A DNA stretch of 64,000 nucleotides from Plecoglossus altivelis (lineage: Eukaryota > Chordata > Actinopteri > Osmeriformes > Plecoglossidae). Under the pieces are notes generated by a model. It was given only the letters and a program-made list of their open reading frames with translations. It was not told the DNA's origin and ran no database searches. The stretch lies in assembly GCA_036571765.1 (NCBI GenBank), contig BROE01000007.1, positions 6,601,636 to 6,665,635 on the forward strand, given 5' to 3'. The translations under genes were made by a program, and so were the position numbers. Each line of letters opens with the position of its first letter. Position 1 is the stretch's first letter. Of the stretch, positions 1 through 12,778 are shown piece by piece.

Positions 1-687
1 ACGGCTTCATTGTTGGCATGAGATGGGTCCTGTTCAATAAATAACATGGCTAGTCAGCAGATCAGGTTGCACACACAGTCCAGGCCCAAACAAATGTACT
101 CACAGGCGACACAAACACGCACACACAAACACGCACACAAACACACACTTCCGTAAGCACATTTCCCATCGTAAGTTCCTCGGTGTGGTAGAGTCTTCGT
201 CAATCTTCCTTTCCATGAGGAAAGGATGATGCAACAAAGAGAATGGCATGAAAAAAAAGCCGAAGTGAGACACTGATATCTTGATCTGGTCAGGGGGAAC
301 GTCAACGTGGATAGGTGCTCAACATGTAGGGTCTGACTACAGGAAGAGGCAAGCCACAGTCACGTTTTAGGATTCCCGAGTACCGAACAGGATTACAATC
401 ATTTCCCCCAAAATGCTGACCTCTATTCTGTGTTTATCTCAGACGAGAGGTTAGGAAATTGTCTGTGAAGGCTGGCCCAAGGGTCTTATTTTGGCTGTGA
501 ACTGTCTGATAGAGCTATCAGGAGTCGCCAAGGCTTTAACTTTAGGAAGTGGTTTGATCATTGTCTGATAACCGTCAATAGAAGGAACACACACACACGC
601 ACACTCACTTACAAACACTGTCACTGGTTATGTCCAGTCACCATACCTCCTGTGTGCTAGACAGTTGCTTCTCTGTCCCCCTGTCAG

Positions 688-688
<1 letters not shown>

Positions 689-740
<52 letters not shown>
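689..740. repeat. (TG)n microsatellite, about 26 units
   Basis: Uninterrupted TG dinucleotides. A CT-rich stretch follows at about 840-880. Confidence 0.97.
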
Positions 741-743
<3 letters not shown>

Positions 744-944
744 CCTATGCATGTGTGAGACCTCTGTTGACTTAGCTGTCTGTCGTAATCCTGCTACTTT
801 CTCCAGTATGGTGCCAAGTGGCCACACACTCTCAGGCTCTCTTTCTCAATTCTCTCTCTCTCTTTCTTTCTCTTTCTCTCATAAGCCCTCTGACTTTATC
901 TCCTTCTATGAGTCATTAGCTGTTTAAAAGATGCTCAGTCTGCC

Positions 945-1135
945 AGTAGACTGTTGGCTGGTCTGTTAGTCTGTTGGCTGGTCTGTTAGTCTGTTGGCTG
1001 GTCTGTTGGCTGGTCTGTTGGCTGGTCTTTTGACTGGTCTGTTGATTGGTCTGTTGACTGGTCTGTGGGCCGGTCTGTTGGCTGGTCTGTTGGCTGGTCT
1101 GTTGAATGGTCTGCTGGCTGGTCTGTTGCTGTGCT
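945..1135. repeat. Minisatellite, 12-bp unit resembling TCTGTTGGCTGG
   Basis: About 16 imperfect copies of a 12-bp GT-rich unit in tandem, with variants (TTGACTGG, TTGATTGG, TTAGTCTG). The minus strand reads through it as Gln/Thr- or Arg/Pro-rich open frames, which are by-products of a repeat whose unit is a multiple of three. Confidence 0.9.
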
Positions 1136-3937
1136 TCTCCGTGATGAGCTGAGTACAAGATGAATACTGTCTTTCTACGAGGGGACTTTTGGTTGGGGGA
1201 GAAGTAAGAGTCATGTCTTGTGTCTTATCGGTATCATAAATAAAATTCCAACATGACTCCGTCTCCCTGAGACTGTAAGGGGCTGATTTCCCAGGAAGGA
1301 TATCCTAGCCATAATTCACTCTACTTCAAAGTTAACCCTTTTGAGTTCTGGCTCGCCAGACTTGTTATGATACAGGGGAATTATTTTTACCATATTGCTG
1401 TCATCAGTCTCACTTCCTACTACCATGACTGGGATGGTGTTACTGTGCCAGCGGGTACCCAGCATATACAGTTATTGTATACGGTCGAATAGCTGGCTGA
1501 TTAACTGCTATTGCTAGCCCTTCATATTTGACAAAGTTAAGCTGTTTTCCAAGAGAGAACCATTTTCATCCACTCATTTTCACATTTTCTTTCTGTACTT
1601 GTTGGTTACCTGGTGTCAAGATCCACTGTAGTTTATTCCACCCACTCAGAGCCCAGAACACATCCACATAGAAAAGTCAAGCTGCATTGCAGCAGCTATG
1701 CAGTTGCGTGCCGCATAAACAAACCATTCTTCCACTCAGAGACCCAGTGTCTCTCTGTCCCAGCAGCCCTTGTTATGTACTGGATAGCCAGTGTGCAGCT
1801 GCAGGTTATTCTCCACAGAGCAGGCCTGCCGGTGAGGGAAACATCTTTGCATAGTTCCTTACTGTCTGTGGGCTCAGTTTCCTGTTGAAGTCTTTGTCAT
1901 GCAAACACCACGGACACAGGTTTTACAACGACAATAGCAGACTAAAAGTTCAACAAACTTTCGAATGACCAGCTCATAACAAGCTCCGGTAAGTGCAGTC
2001 ACAGACGTGGCCTATAACAACACCTAGCTTTGGAGCAGATTGGATGGAGGTGTGTGCATAGAGGTGTTGTGTTCATGTGCTTGAGCAGCATGGGGGAGTC
2101 ACACTGCACATGGACCACTGACACACAGAACTAAGAATAACCCTAAGACGCTTGTCTGGTGCAAGCTGTCATGAGGAGGGATTAGTACTATGTCTGAGGT
2201 CCCCCTCCAAGTCACTCCCTAGAGCTACAGGAGACTATAACCTTGCATAAGCTATAGTCTGAAAGCATTTTTAGGAGTGGAGGGGCTTTAGATTGTCGCT
2301 CTCCAGCTCTTAGGATGGTACTTGTGGCAATAGGCTAAGTATCATAAACCAATAGCAATGGCCCATGGCTGATGACATAGTGATTAGTAGTAGTGATATT
2401 TTGGTTTTTGAATGCTCTGAGATATTCATGATGGAAGTGTGGATGCAGTACATTGAACACTGAGTTGATTCTTCAAATCACACAGCCATATTCCCTATAG
2501 GAGATAAAAGACGAAGGTGTCCTTGTCATTACCTACCTGGAATGCCAACGCAATTGAAACTTGTTTTGAAAGTAATAACCTGAATCACAAGCGGAAAGGA
2601 ATCAATGGTTGATTTCCATTGGTCTCTTCTATCTGCCAGATAATCAAACCATGTTTGATAAGACCTGGGTGATCGTGTGGCTGGAATACTTGAAGTGCCC
2701 AAAGTGCACGTGGTATATGAGGATTTCAAAGCTGCCCGCGCTAGTCAATGCAGTCCAAATGAAGCGCCCGTCGGGTTTTTCTTGTCTTGGGACACGAGCG
2801 TTAGAGGGACCCCAGCAGAGCTGGATATCTTGTCACTGAATCTAAACACTGGCTGATCGTAAGAGCTACAGTGTTGCAACTCTTCTTGTTAAGACTCGCC
2901 CCGAGAATCTAGCTGGAAAGAACAAACACACCTACTCCGACTCACGGCTGTGCCCTAAACCTTTTCTTTTTTTTGGTCAGCCCTCATCCTACGTGATCAG
3001 TCATGCATCAAATGAAAATGGAAGCTTTGTCTGTGCCATAGGTCACTACTAGGTAACACTATACCTGAGTGAGCGACTCTCTTCTTACACTGCTCACAAA
3101 TGTGATCCTGTCATTCAATGGTTAGGACATAATGTCATTCAACCTGCCTATAGAATAGCTAGCTAGGTGAGTTAGCTATTTCGTGAAGTCCCTATGGTCT
3201 GAATGAGCTAATAGGTTGGTTAGGGTTACAGTGGGTTTCAGTGTGTCTTTAAAAGACTGAGGTGGTGCTGTGTTCTGTTTGGCTGAAACCATACTCCCTA
3301 ACCTTCACCACATGTAAGGGCGCACGCACGCACGTGCGCTCACACACGCGCATGCACGTGCACACACCCCCACACACACTAAATGACCTGTACTCGTGGA
3401 GACTTCCAAGCACAGCCTCTTCACATAAACACAAACGTCATTCCTCCACCATGGCAACAGGTTAGGCTGTCAGATACCCTTCCATCACTGTGGGGTAACA
3501 CATCCCCACCAGAGAACCACATCCAGGGCTAGTTGACCCCCCTCTCTTTCCAGTCAGAGACACTCTTGGCTGGGGTTAAATACTGCCTCTCCCCTCCTCC
3601 CCACCCCTTCAGTCTACGAGACTAGACAGAGGAACCATTGAGGTAGACAAACTACTGCCATCTTCTCCCGTTTCTCTCTCTGTCGTTCTCTTTCAATTGC
3701 CTTTTCAACGTGTCCGTACACACCTCGTGTTCTGTTCTGTTTCCTGTGACAGGCTTATTAAAGCAGAGACAATTGCATCATTTTGTAGTTCTGGTGTTAT
3801 TGCTCTTGTGTTGAAACAATTTAAGGGGCTATTTTAGCTTAGGAGATAGGTGAGGAATTGCTACTGGCATCCACGTTAAAAGCGATGGATGCTGTTTTGC
3901 GATAACTCAAATGCGGCAGTCAAAGAAATGTGCACAT

Positions 3938-3939
<2 letters not shown>

Positions 3940-3969
<30 letters not shown>
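3940..3969. repeat. (CA)n microsatellite
   Basis: Fifteen uninterrupted CA units. Confidence 0.95.
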
Positions 3970-3972
<3 letters not shown>

Positions 3973-4487
3973 TAGCACTCTGTCTCATAGCAATTAGTTT
4001 ATGACTCATGTTAATCCATAAACTTGGAAAGTTCTTGACCCCACCCAGTCATATAGTCAAGGGAGTTAGTAGACATTGATCTAATGTGGTAATGTCCACA
4101 GCTCATTCTGTAACAATGCACCAATGTTCAGTCCAAGAGACTCACAGTGTTGAGCCAGGAACAGTCTCCTCTGCATTGCTGCCATGAGAACAAAATACAG
4201 CTGCCGAATTTGATCTGTGTCGGTTCTTTCTGTGGTTTATTTGAGACACCTAGTGGAGAAATGAATCATAATGAGAAGCAGGGATGGAAGATACTATGTG
4301 AGGCCTGCGGTCTCTTTCAAATGTTGCTTTCTTGGTCTCTGTTAAGAAGACAAACTTTATCTGATGAAAGTTCTAACAAAAATGCAAGGGCTCATAATAT
4401 TTAAGTAGATCCATGTGAATAATGACCTGAACAGCTATCTTCAATCTACCTCCTCCCCTCCCCCCCCCTCCCCTCTCCTCCCTCCAG

Positions 4488-4979
4488 GGGATGAGTGATG
4501 GAGGCTGGCTCAGTGGTCCGTGCTGTGTTTGAGTTCCTCCCCAGCGTCTCCGAGGAGTTGCCCCTCTTCCCAGGTGACGTCATCGAAGTGCTTAGCGTGG
4601 TGGACGAGTTCTGGTTGCTCGGCAACAAGGATGGAGTCACAGGTGAGGAAGGGGGTCAATGGCATAGGATATTTCAAAACAGTTTCAGGAACTCGCAGAA
4701 CACTTTTCCGAGTACTTTTTACGAGAGAAAAGAAGAATTTGACTGACCTTCCATGCTTTTGGGAGGACAAGGAGGTTTTCTTAACACTCGATTCAGATGA
4801 TTTCTTAAACAGCTTCTCTCTCCTTCTCTCTGCCTGTGTTTCCTTCTCCCTCCTAGGCCAGTTTCCCACCACGTTTGTGGAGGCGGTGACCATCCCCAGC
4901 ACCAAGCCAGAGGAGGAACTCTACGTGTGCATCAATGACTTCAGCTCTGCTGAACAAGGCACCCTTCCACTTAAGAGAG
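4488..4979 (+). CDS. dnmbp: dnmbp coding exons 1-2: SH3-1 and start of SH3-2
   Basis: Exon 1 (4488-4642, coding from 4498) and exon 2 (4857-4979) both end in phase 1 (donors GTGAGG and GTAGGG). Together they code the first SH3, from VVRAVFEF through ELPLFPGD, DEFWLLG and GQFPTTFVE, and the first strand of the second SH3 (LYVCINDF). The second SH3 is finished at the start of exon 3 (RGIFPASCVKEL). The WW pair usual in SH3 domains is WL here, as in other Tuba proteins. Confidence 0.95.
4491..4532 (+). other. Overlapping upstream ORF at the dnmbp start
   Basis: Directly after the acceptor at 4487 the sequence has ATG at 4491, seven bases before the dnmbp start at 4498 and in another frame. It runs 13 codons to TGA at 4530-4532, overlapping the real start. 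The upstream ATG has G at -3 but A at +4; the main ATG has G at both. Ribosomes could use either, so this may lower dnmbp translation. The protein-level match leaves no doubt that 4498 is the true start. Confidence 0.7.
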
Positions 4980-7900
4980 GTAGGGATGCAAATGCACACA
5001 CACGCGCACACACACAAACACACACACACATTCAAGCTATATTGTCCTAGTGTAGAAGTTCTGTATCTAACAAGTGATGTTTTTCCACTCAGCCTAACGC
5101 TACTTGTTGAAAGGATCTTAATGTCCTTGTACCCAGGTAAAGTGTTGACTGGTGTTTTACAGTAGGCATGGTGTGTCCCATTAATCCGTTTGTCTAGTAA
5201 GTAGTACCATAGCCTTCATAGAAGGATGATTCCAGGCCTCACATCTTCAGCTATGACCATGTTTGATAATGATTCACAAGATCAGTCTACATAAAACAAC
5301 CCAGAGATGAATGCCATTTCTGAATGAATGGCCATAGCAACCTGACATTCTCATTATTTTGCGATAAGCAGAATACAGATTGCTTACCCAGCTTTGTTTA
5401 GATGTAGAAGATGTGAATCATTATCCAGAGCATTATTATGCTGCCAAGAACACACCATGACTGGTCTGTGACAGCCAGTGGTTTTCTTAGATTTGTTTAG
5501 CTCCTTTTGTGTCTTTTTCCCGAACTAGCGTCTAGCTGAGAGCCCATGCCAACGTTTACAAAACGTTCCACCAGATGTCACTAGATTTCCCAGAAGGAGT
5601 CCGACATTTAAAAAGAAAAAGATTCAGTTGTCCTTGTTGTTTTTCTGTCTTCCCAGTCTTTGTTTTCTTAGACTTCCTACCGTTTTCAGAGCAAACGCAT
5701 CCTTGCAAATGACCCACATACATGTGTGCTTTCACTTTTACAGCTGAGTTTACAGCTGAGTGTCTGTGGTATGGGACCGACTCCTCGTAAAACATCGTCC
5801 TTAAATAGCATCTATCAAATCGTAGTTTGAACTTTTACTCAAGCTCTTTGTGTTCAGAATACTCCTGTAATTGACCTGGCTGTAATTGAACCAGGTCTCC
5901 TTTTGGATCATGCCAAACGTAGCACGTTGGATGTCTGTTAAAGTGTTGTTTCCTGTCCGGCGTAATGTTCCACACCAGTGGTGCCCCCTGCTTGGGGTTC
6001 AGACACAATGGAAGGTGGAGTCTGTGGTCTCTGGAATGTGACCTTTTTGACTTTTCGCGGACATTCCATTTCCCGAATTCTCTGACGGTTGTAAGTAAAA
6101 CTGATTCCGTATGAGTTGGAGTTAGAGGCAGTGTTGGGGTCTTTTGTTACCCTAGGAGTGAACCCCCCACTACCAAGAATGGGAGGAGTCTCAGATTCAA
6201 ACAATGGCCTCTTTGTAGTCATATGTATGGCCACATAGATCCAGTTATGGAATTTCAGATCTTCCTATGTTCCAATGGAATTGTCCAAAAATATTGCATT
6301 AGATCACTTTTTAAATGGCCAACTTTTCATGGAAGATCTTAAGGAACAGATTTTTCCCCTTTAATTGTGATCCATCATCATATTATCGTCTCTCTGTTAC
6401 TCTACCCTTCTCTTTACCTCTGATTTCAGCTGTACTGTCAATCCCTTTAAAGATCCTGAAATCCCTTTTTTTTTCTTTCCAGAACGATATCTTAGTCTGT
6501 TGTTATTGTGCTCTTTGAGTTGAAGCCACCTTTTTCACATGATTGAAACCCTAAATGCTACTTTCACTTACCTCCACATTCCCTTCGTCTAGGCGACATA
6601 GTTGCTGGAGAAAGCGGAGCCGACACAGCGAGCGCCTGGCAGCGAGGGCGGACGTTCTGTGGCACCCGTGGCATCTTCCCCGCCTCGTGCGTCAAGGAGC
6701 TCCATCTTTCGGGCCGCTCCAGGCAGCTCTCCGAGCGCTCTGCCCAGGCCCAGGCCTCCGAGCTCCCCCCATATGCCCTGGGACAGGCCCGGGCCCTCAT
6801 GGGCCTCCACGCACAGCTCAACGAAGAGCTAGACTTTCGCGAGGGGGACCTGATCACCATCACTGGCCTGCCAGAGCCAGGCTGGTTTCAGGGGGAGCTG
6901 GACGGGCGCAGGGGGATGTTCCCAGAGGGGTTTGTGGAGCTCTTGGGCCCCCTCAGGTCCCCCCATGACACAGAACCAGATCCAGAGAACTACCAGGCTG
7001 ACAGTTTGCACTATGACCCTGAAGCATTGAACTATGATGACCCCTTTGACACCGATGGAATGGAGGAGGGGAACCTAGGTGACAAAGAGTGCTATGAACA
7101 TGTGACGGAGCACAGGGAGGAAGAGGAGGAGGAAGAGGGGGTTTACGGAGTGGCGCTTTACGAGTTCCGGGCGATCGACGTGGGGGAGCTGGACTTTGAT
7201 GTGGGCGAGCGCATACGTGTGCTTGGCACGACAGAGGACGGTTGGCTGGAGGGGGAGCTGCGTGGGAGGCGGGGCATCTTCCCTCACCGCTTCATCAAGA
7301 TGGAGGACGACAGGCGGCAAGCGACAGAAGACATGAAGACTGTTGTCGAAACAACTGGAGGAGAGGAGGAGGAGAGTGTCTATCCTTCAGAGTATTGCTC
7401 CGACCGACAGGACCTTAGTGGTCCAGAGTATGGTTTAGAATGGACACCCCAAGAGGACCACACAGTGTGGGACCTCGACTACTTTGAGAGGGCTGACGAG
7501 CGGAAATGGCAACAGGAGGCGGTTAGTGAGCGGGTGGTACCGGAGGGCTCCGGGACTCGTACTCAAGACAAAGAGGAAAGGAGGAGGAGGACTGAGCCAC
7601 TGCCCAGTAGGCCAGCAGCCCCTGCCCAGCGAGGACCCCAGAGACCCATCTCGGCTCCTCATGCAAGGCCCAGGCTTCCCCCTCGGCCTAGCCTGCCAGC
7701 GCTTAGCCACAGGCACCACGTTAGCCACAATGCTAACAGCACTAATGGTAGCAGAGCTAGCTATCCTGAAGCTACCCACCCATTTAAACGAGCTCTGAGC
7801 CTCAATCTACACAGCTCACTGCCTGTCTGGTCAAAAGATAACGGACACTACCAGAGGTCACCGACAGACGGTGCCTCTAGTAATGGAAAAGGCACTAGTA

Positions 7901-9612
7901 TTGGCAAGGCCTTACTTGGGCTGGTGGAAGTCCACAGACAGAAGAAACTGACTCGTCACTCCAGCATCAACGATGCTGATTTGGTGACGGGTGTCAGTGG
8001 CGACCGCAGGGGGCGGTCTTTGCAGAAGGGGCGGGGCTTGAACGGTCTCCTGCCTGCCTCCTTTACCATGGACACCCTGACAACGTCAGCTGGCGACCTG
8101 GAGACCAAACTATCCCAGCAGCTTCTGGAATTTGAGAAGAGCCTGGGGGGGCACGGCCCGAGTGACAGCGGAAGCGTTGCTAGGGACGTTACCAGGGATT
8201 CCAGCGGTGGCGTCAACGGTCACCAGACCAGCATCTCTCGTCACTACTCCATCCTGGATTTCAGCAATGAGAATGACATCATCCGAGGCTCTGCTCACTC
8301 CCCCTTGTCGTTCCTCCTACCTTCCTCTGCCTGCTCCAACTCCGCCTCTTCTTCTCTTGAGCGCCGCAAGACCCTCCGCCCCCCTCCCCCGCGCCCTCGA
8401 ATCCTCCGCCCCTCAGCCCCAGCTCCCTACAAACCTGCCCGCCCCGCTCCCCGTCCCCCACCCCCCTTCCCCCGCCAAAGCTCCGCCCCTCCGTCCGCCA
8501 ATCCCCCGCCCCCCATCGGCCCCATCTTCTACAGCCCCGAGGAAGAGGAGCCTGGCTACGGCGACCTGGCCGCTCGCCAGGAGCGCGAGGCAGAGCGGCA
8601 GCTGGAGGCAGAGGAGGCGCTGCAGGCGGAGCTGGAGGCGGAGAGGGAGAGCGAGCGCAGCCGGGAGGAGAGGTACCAGGCTCTGCTGCGGCTGCAGGAG
8701 GTGGAGCGAGACATGGAGGCCTATGCCCAGACTGCCCAGGAGCTGACGGCCATGCTGGAGGAGGAGGAGGACGAGGAGGATGAGGCGGCCCGACTGCAGG
8801 CCATGGAGAACCTAGAGTTCTGCTCCTACACCCTGGAGACCCTGGCCCTGGAACAGCAGCAGCTTCAAGGTAAGACTGGCGGGCGGTGAGGTTGATGGGA
8901 GACCTACTGATCTCAGACCAGCACTTGTTTACAAGAAGTACTTGGAGCTGTGAGAATCTGAGTTCAGACTGACTGGGAAAATCACACATGTATATTTATT
9001 TGACAATAAACTGTGGGCTTTGATTTGATAGTGAATACTGAGTTTGTTTGTTCACACTGCAATCACGCAACAGCAACCAAAACGACTCAGAACAATGCAT
9101 TACAAGCCTTTCCAATGGTTCCACTGATACCAGAACAGGCTTATTCTACCAAAACCCTTACTCCCCCACAACAAAGAAAAGAAAGCCAAGCAAACATCAG
9201 GCTCACTGGAGGACATGTTACAGTCAACTCTGTGATAATCCTCCCCTCCAAACTCTGTCAGCACAACAACATGAGCTTGAACAAGAAGTCCTGGGACATG
9301 TTGCAGACCACCACTTTCTACAGTTTACAGAGTCTGCTAGAGGCAGCTGAAGGTAGCCACACCAATAATGTCAGCACACTGACCTCAGATCAGGTAAAGC
9401 AAGGCTGGAGATTTGCTTAGATTTGCTGCCTTATTGACAACGCTGATCCTTTGACAGCCAGAGGCCAGTGTTTCCTGGGAAGGTTAAGTTCTTGGTGGAA
9501 GAATGGTCAGAGGAAAGACTTAGGATCAGACCTAATTGTTCCATTTCCAGGAATCTGTCTTATCACAGGGACATTGTCACAGTCTGACACAGACTTGTCT
9601 GCTACACACACA

Positions 9613-9665
<53 letters not shown>

Positions 9666-9747
9666 CTAATGACATTATTTGAATAACTGAGCTGCCATAT
9701 CACCTGCCAATATTCATAAACCACAGACAGAGATATTTGAATAGAGT

Positions 9748-9793
<46 letters not shown>

Positions 9794-10403
9794 CGTGAAT
9801 GAGTCAATTGATATGTTTGTGCCTATCTTACGTTTGAACTCTTTGTAACTGATTGATTGTGATTTGCTTCATGATTGTCTTGTTGGGTACAGCTCTAGTG
9901 GCGTTTGTCCTCTGGTGACAAGCTGCTATAAAACAACCATCAGCGTTCATTCAACATAGACCAGAGTTGCTGTAAACTTTCCCATTTTGGGGGGATAGAG
10001 TTCATGTTTAATCAACTGTTATCTGGATTTCACGGTGAGATACATGATCACCAGTCAAGGTGTGGTTTGTGGGAATTGTGTTTAAGAGTGGACTTCCTTT
10101 GACGTTGGAAAATGAGTCATCGTAGTTCTGTGGCATGCAATGAACATGAACTGGATTTGCCTTTGGCGAGATACAGCAGGCTTTTCTGTAGATATCACCC
10201 CGTGCCTAGCCACCATGAAGAAATCAGACCACACTTTCAGAATATGTGTCCTTGGCCTGGTTCCATTTTTATGATCTTAATGTTTTTTTTTATTGATTGA
10301 ATTGGTGTGGTACTGTGGGCTGTTAGTCTTTGTTATTGAACAATCGTAAGGTTGGAGGAGGGGAAGTGATGGAACTGAGCCAAAAACCTGCGTGATTCAT
10401 TCG

Positions 10404-10436
<33 letters not shown>

Positions 10437-10903
10437 CTCCCACGGTACACTGCAAAGACAGTGCTAATGGCAGAACTCACTCTGGTCCTGAACTAGAATT
10501 TGCTAAACATGTTAGCTAATGTCACACCACAAGGACTTCATTTTTCAATTTTCAAATCAAACCAAATTGACTTTATATAAGATGCACTTTGCTTGAATAT
10601 CACTACTGGTATATGTGTGACATGAACATGAACATAAGCTGTAAGACCAGAAGGGCAGGGTCACAAGGTCAGCGGTTCAGCCATTGGTGGACTTGACTGA
10701 TAGATTACCACCATCTCTATAGCTAATTGGCCCTTAATTGTTTTACCCATGTCTTGTTGGTGAGGTGCGGAATGCTGTCCGCGAAGGCCGAACCTCTCTC
10801 ACGTAGGTGTGAGGTGCATTCCTGGATCATAGGGAGGGGGAAGCTGTACACGTGGGCCTGTCTCTCTCTTTTTCTCCCTCTCCCCCTCTCTCTTTCTTTA
10901 TCT

Positions 10904-10964
<61 letters not shown>

Positions 10965-12746
10965 CTGCCTCCCGCTCTTTCCATTACTGCTTGCTCTCTT
11001 TCCTCGCCCTGTTTTTCCCTCCGTCCCCCTTTCTTCCTCTCTCCCTCCCCCTTTCTCTTTACCCTCTCCTCCCTCACCCCCTGTCCTCAGCCCTTCTTCA
11101 TGAACGAAGAGTACTTTGCAGAGACAGCAGTGGTGCGTCGGGGCCAGTGGATTGTAGGGAACCATGGCCCGTTCTGGTGCGACTGTCACAACTCGGTTGT
11201 GGAGCGCCATGGTACGGCCCGTCATGCGACTCACTTCCTTGTTTGGACATGTCCTAGGGGCTCAACGGTCCAATCACATGGCAGGTAGGATCCAGGTGAA
11301 GCTTGCCAGGGAAGTGGGGTTCTTCAAGGTTCACAACGTTAGCCAGCTAAGATTATGTTCTGAGTCCAGGTCTAACCTCAGTCTTCTAGCTGTTGAATGT
11401 TGACTGTTACTTTGAAATGGATTGGAAACTTTCAAGTAAAATCTTTTTGGATCAGTATTTTCTGATATTTTTTGTACTGGGCTTGTATCCATTTTTTCAG
11501 TACCTGCAGAGTAAAGCTGATCGTCAAGACAGACTGTGATAATGTAATAATAATGTATTTTGATTAATTCAATTCATTTTTTGACTGAACATTTCAGTAG
11601 AACTCATTTGTGGACTACTAGCAACAGCACATTGTATTTGTTATGTATCTGGTAACTGTACGTTTGACTGAAGATGTGAGTTATTGGGAAGGTATTCCTG
11701 GGATGTGTGCATGTTGTAGCGAGACGATGGATTAACTTTGTTGACACTGAGCCAAATTAACAGAAAGGCATAGACACAAACACACACCAGCCCCCCCCCC
11801 CCCACACACACACACATACTCCCCACTTAGCTCTTGTAGACACACAAACACACACACTCTCCTACACAGCTGTGCACACACCTCAGTTGGTTGGTGTGTT
11901 TTCCTACAGAGTGATGGAGAAAGAGGAGGAATTTTCATTAGCCACTTGAACGTTCTGCACAGTTCCCTCCCAGGGGACGGGGAGGAGGGAGGAGGGAGAA
12001 GGGAAAGGGAGGAGGTAGGAAGGAGAAGGGAACAAGGAGGAGGGAGCAGGGAACATCGAGGAGGTAGAAGGGATGAGGGAAGGAGGGAGGGGGGAACAAG
12101 GAGGAGGAAGAAGGGAACATCGAGGAGGTGGGAGGAAAGTCCTGGGACAACAAGATGTTGCCGACATCTTGCAACATCTTGCAATGTTTATTTTGTATTT
12201 TAATACTATATCTAATACTATTGTTTGTTTTGTTTGAAATCCTGGTTCAAATATCAAAATATTGTAATACTAGCACCCATTTCTACTCTTTTGTCATACT
12301 AAAGGATAATGCCCTTAGGCATAATTACTAAAATGCAGTGTAATATTACTCACAGTAAGAGAGAGAACACGTGGAGCTTCAAGCCATATATCACACTCTA
12401 TCTGGGAATCTTGTTTTACAAACACAAAACACTTATACTCACAAACACTCAGACTGGGTGGTGTTTCATTCTCTGAGAGGGTGTGTTTCTCTGCTGGGAG
12501 CGTGAGCAACAAAGCCAGGTCGTTGCTACAGCGCAGGGGCTAACCTCAAGCTGCGTGGAGGTGAAATACAGAGCTTAGGAATGCACAAAGTATTAAACTA
12601 AACCAAAAAAAAACGAAACAAGGAAGTGTGATTTAAAATTATTCTGTTTTCCAAGTTTCATTCACCAATTCTAAGTTCTCAGAATTCTTCCAATGTTTAA
12701 CGAATTCATATGAAACTTTGTTAAGCAACAGTATGAACAACCCCCA

Positions 12747-12778
<32 letters not shown>

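Larger units (their letters stand above)
1..4487. other. Non-coding DNA upstream of the first dnmbp coding exon
   Basis: No convincing exon is seen on either strand. The stretch ends in a long pyrimidine tract (about 4448-4485) and AG at 4486-4487, a strong splice acceptor, so the first dnmbp coding exon is preceded by at least one non-coding exon. This stretch is therefore best read as the 3' part of dnmbp intron 1, perhaps with upstream DNA. It holds CA/GT tracts and a 12-bp minisatellite. The short open frames here lack splice context or recognisable protein and some are only translated repeats. Confidence 0.6.

Noticed and set aside
916..1214. Two minus-strand frames rich in Gln/Thr/Ser and Arg/Pro/Asn
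   Set aside because: They are the 12-bp minisatellite read in two frames.
8279..8989. 236-codon minus-strand open frame, Pro/Gly/Arg-rich
   Set aside because: Shadow of the GC-rich proline and coiled-coil part of dnmbp exon 3.
11100..11290. Open frame after a TC tract and CAG, as if an exon
   Set aside because: No Tuba-like peptide, no fitting donor, and dnmbp joins 8869 to 24605 without a gap relative to the human protein.
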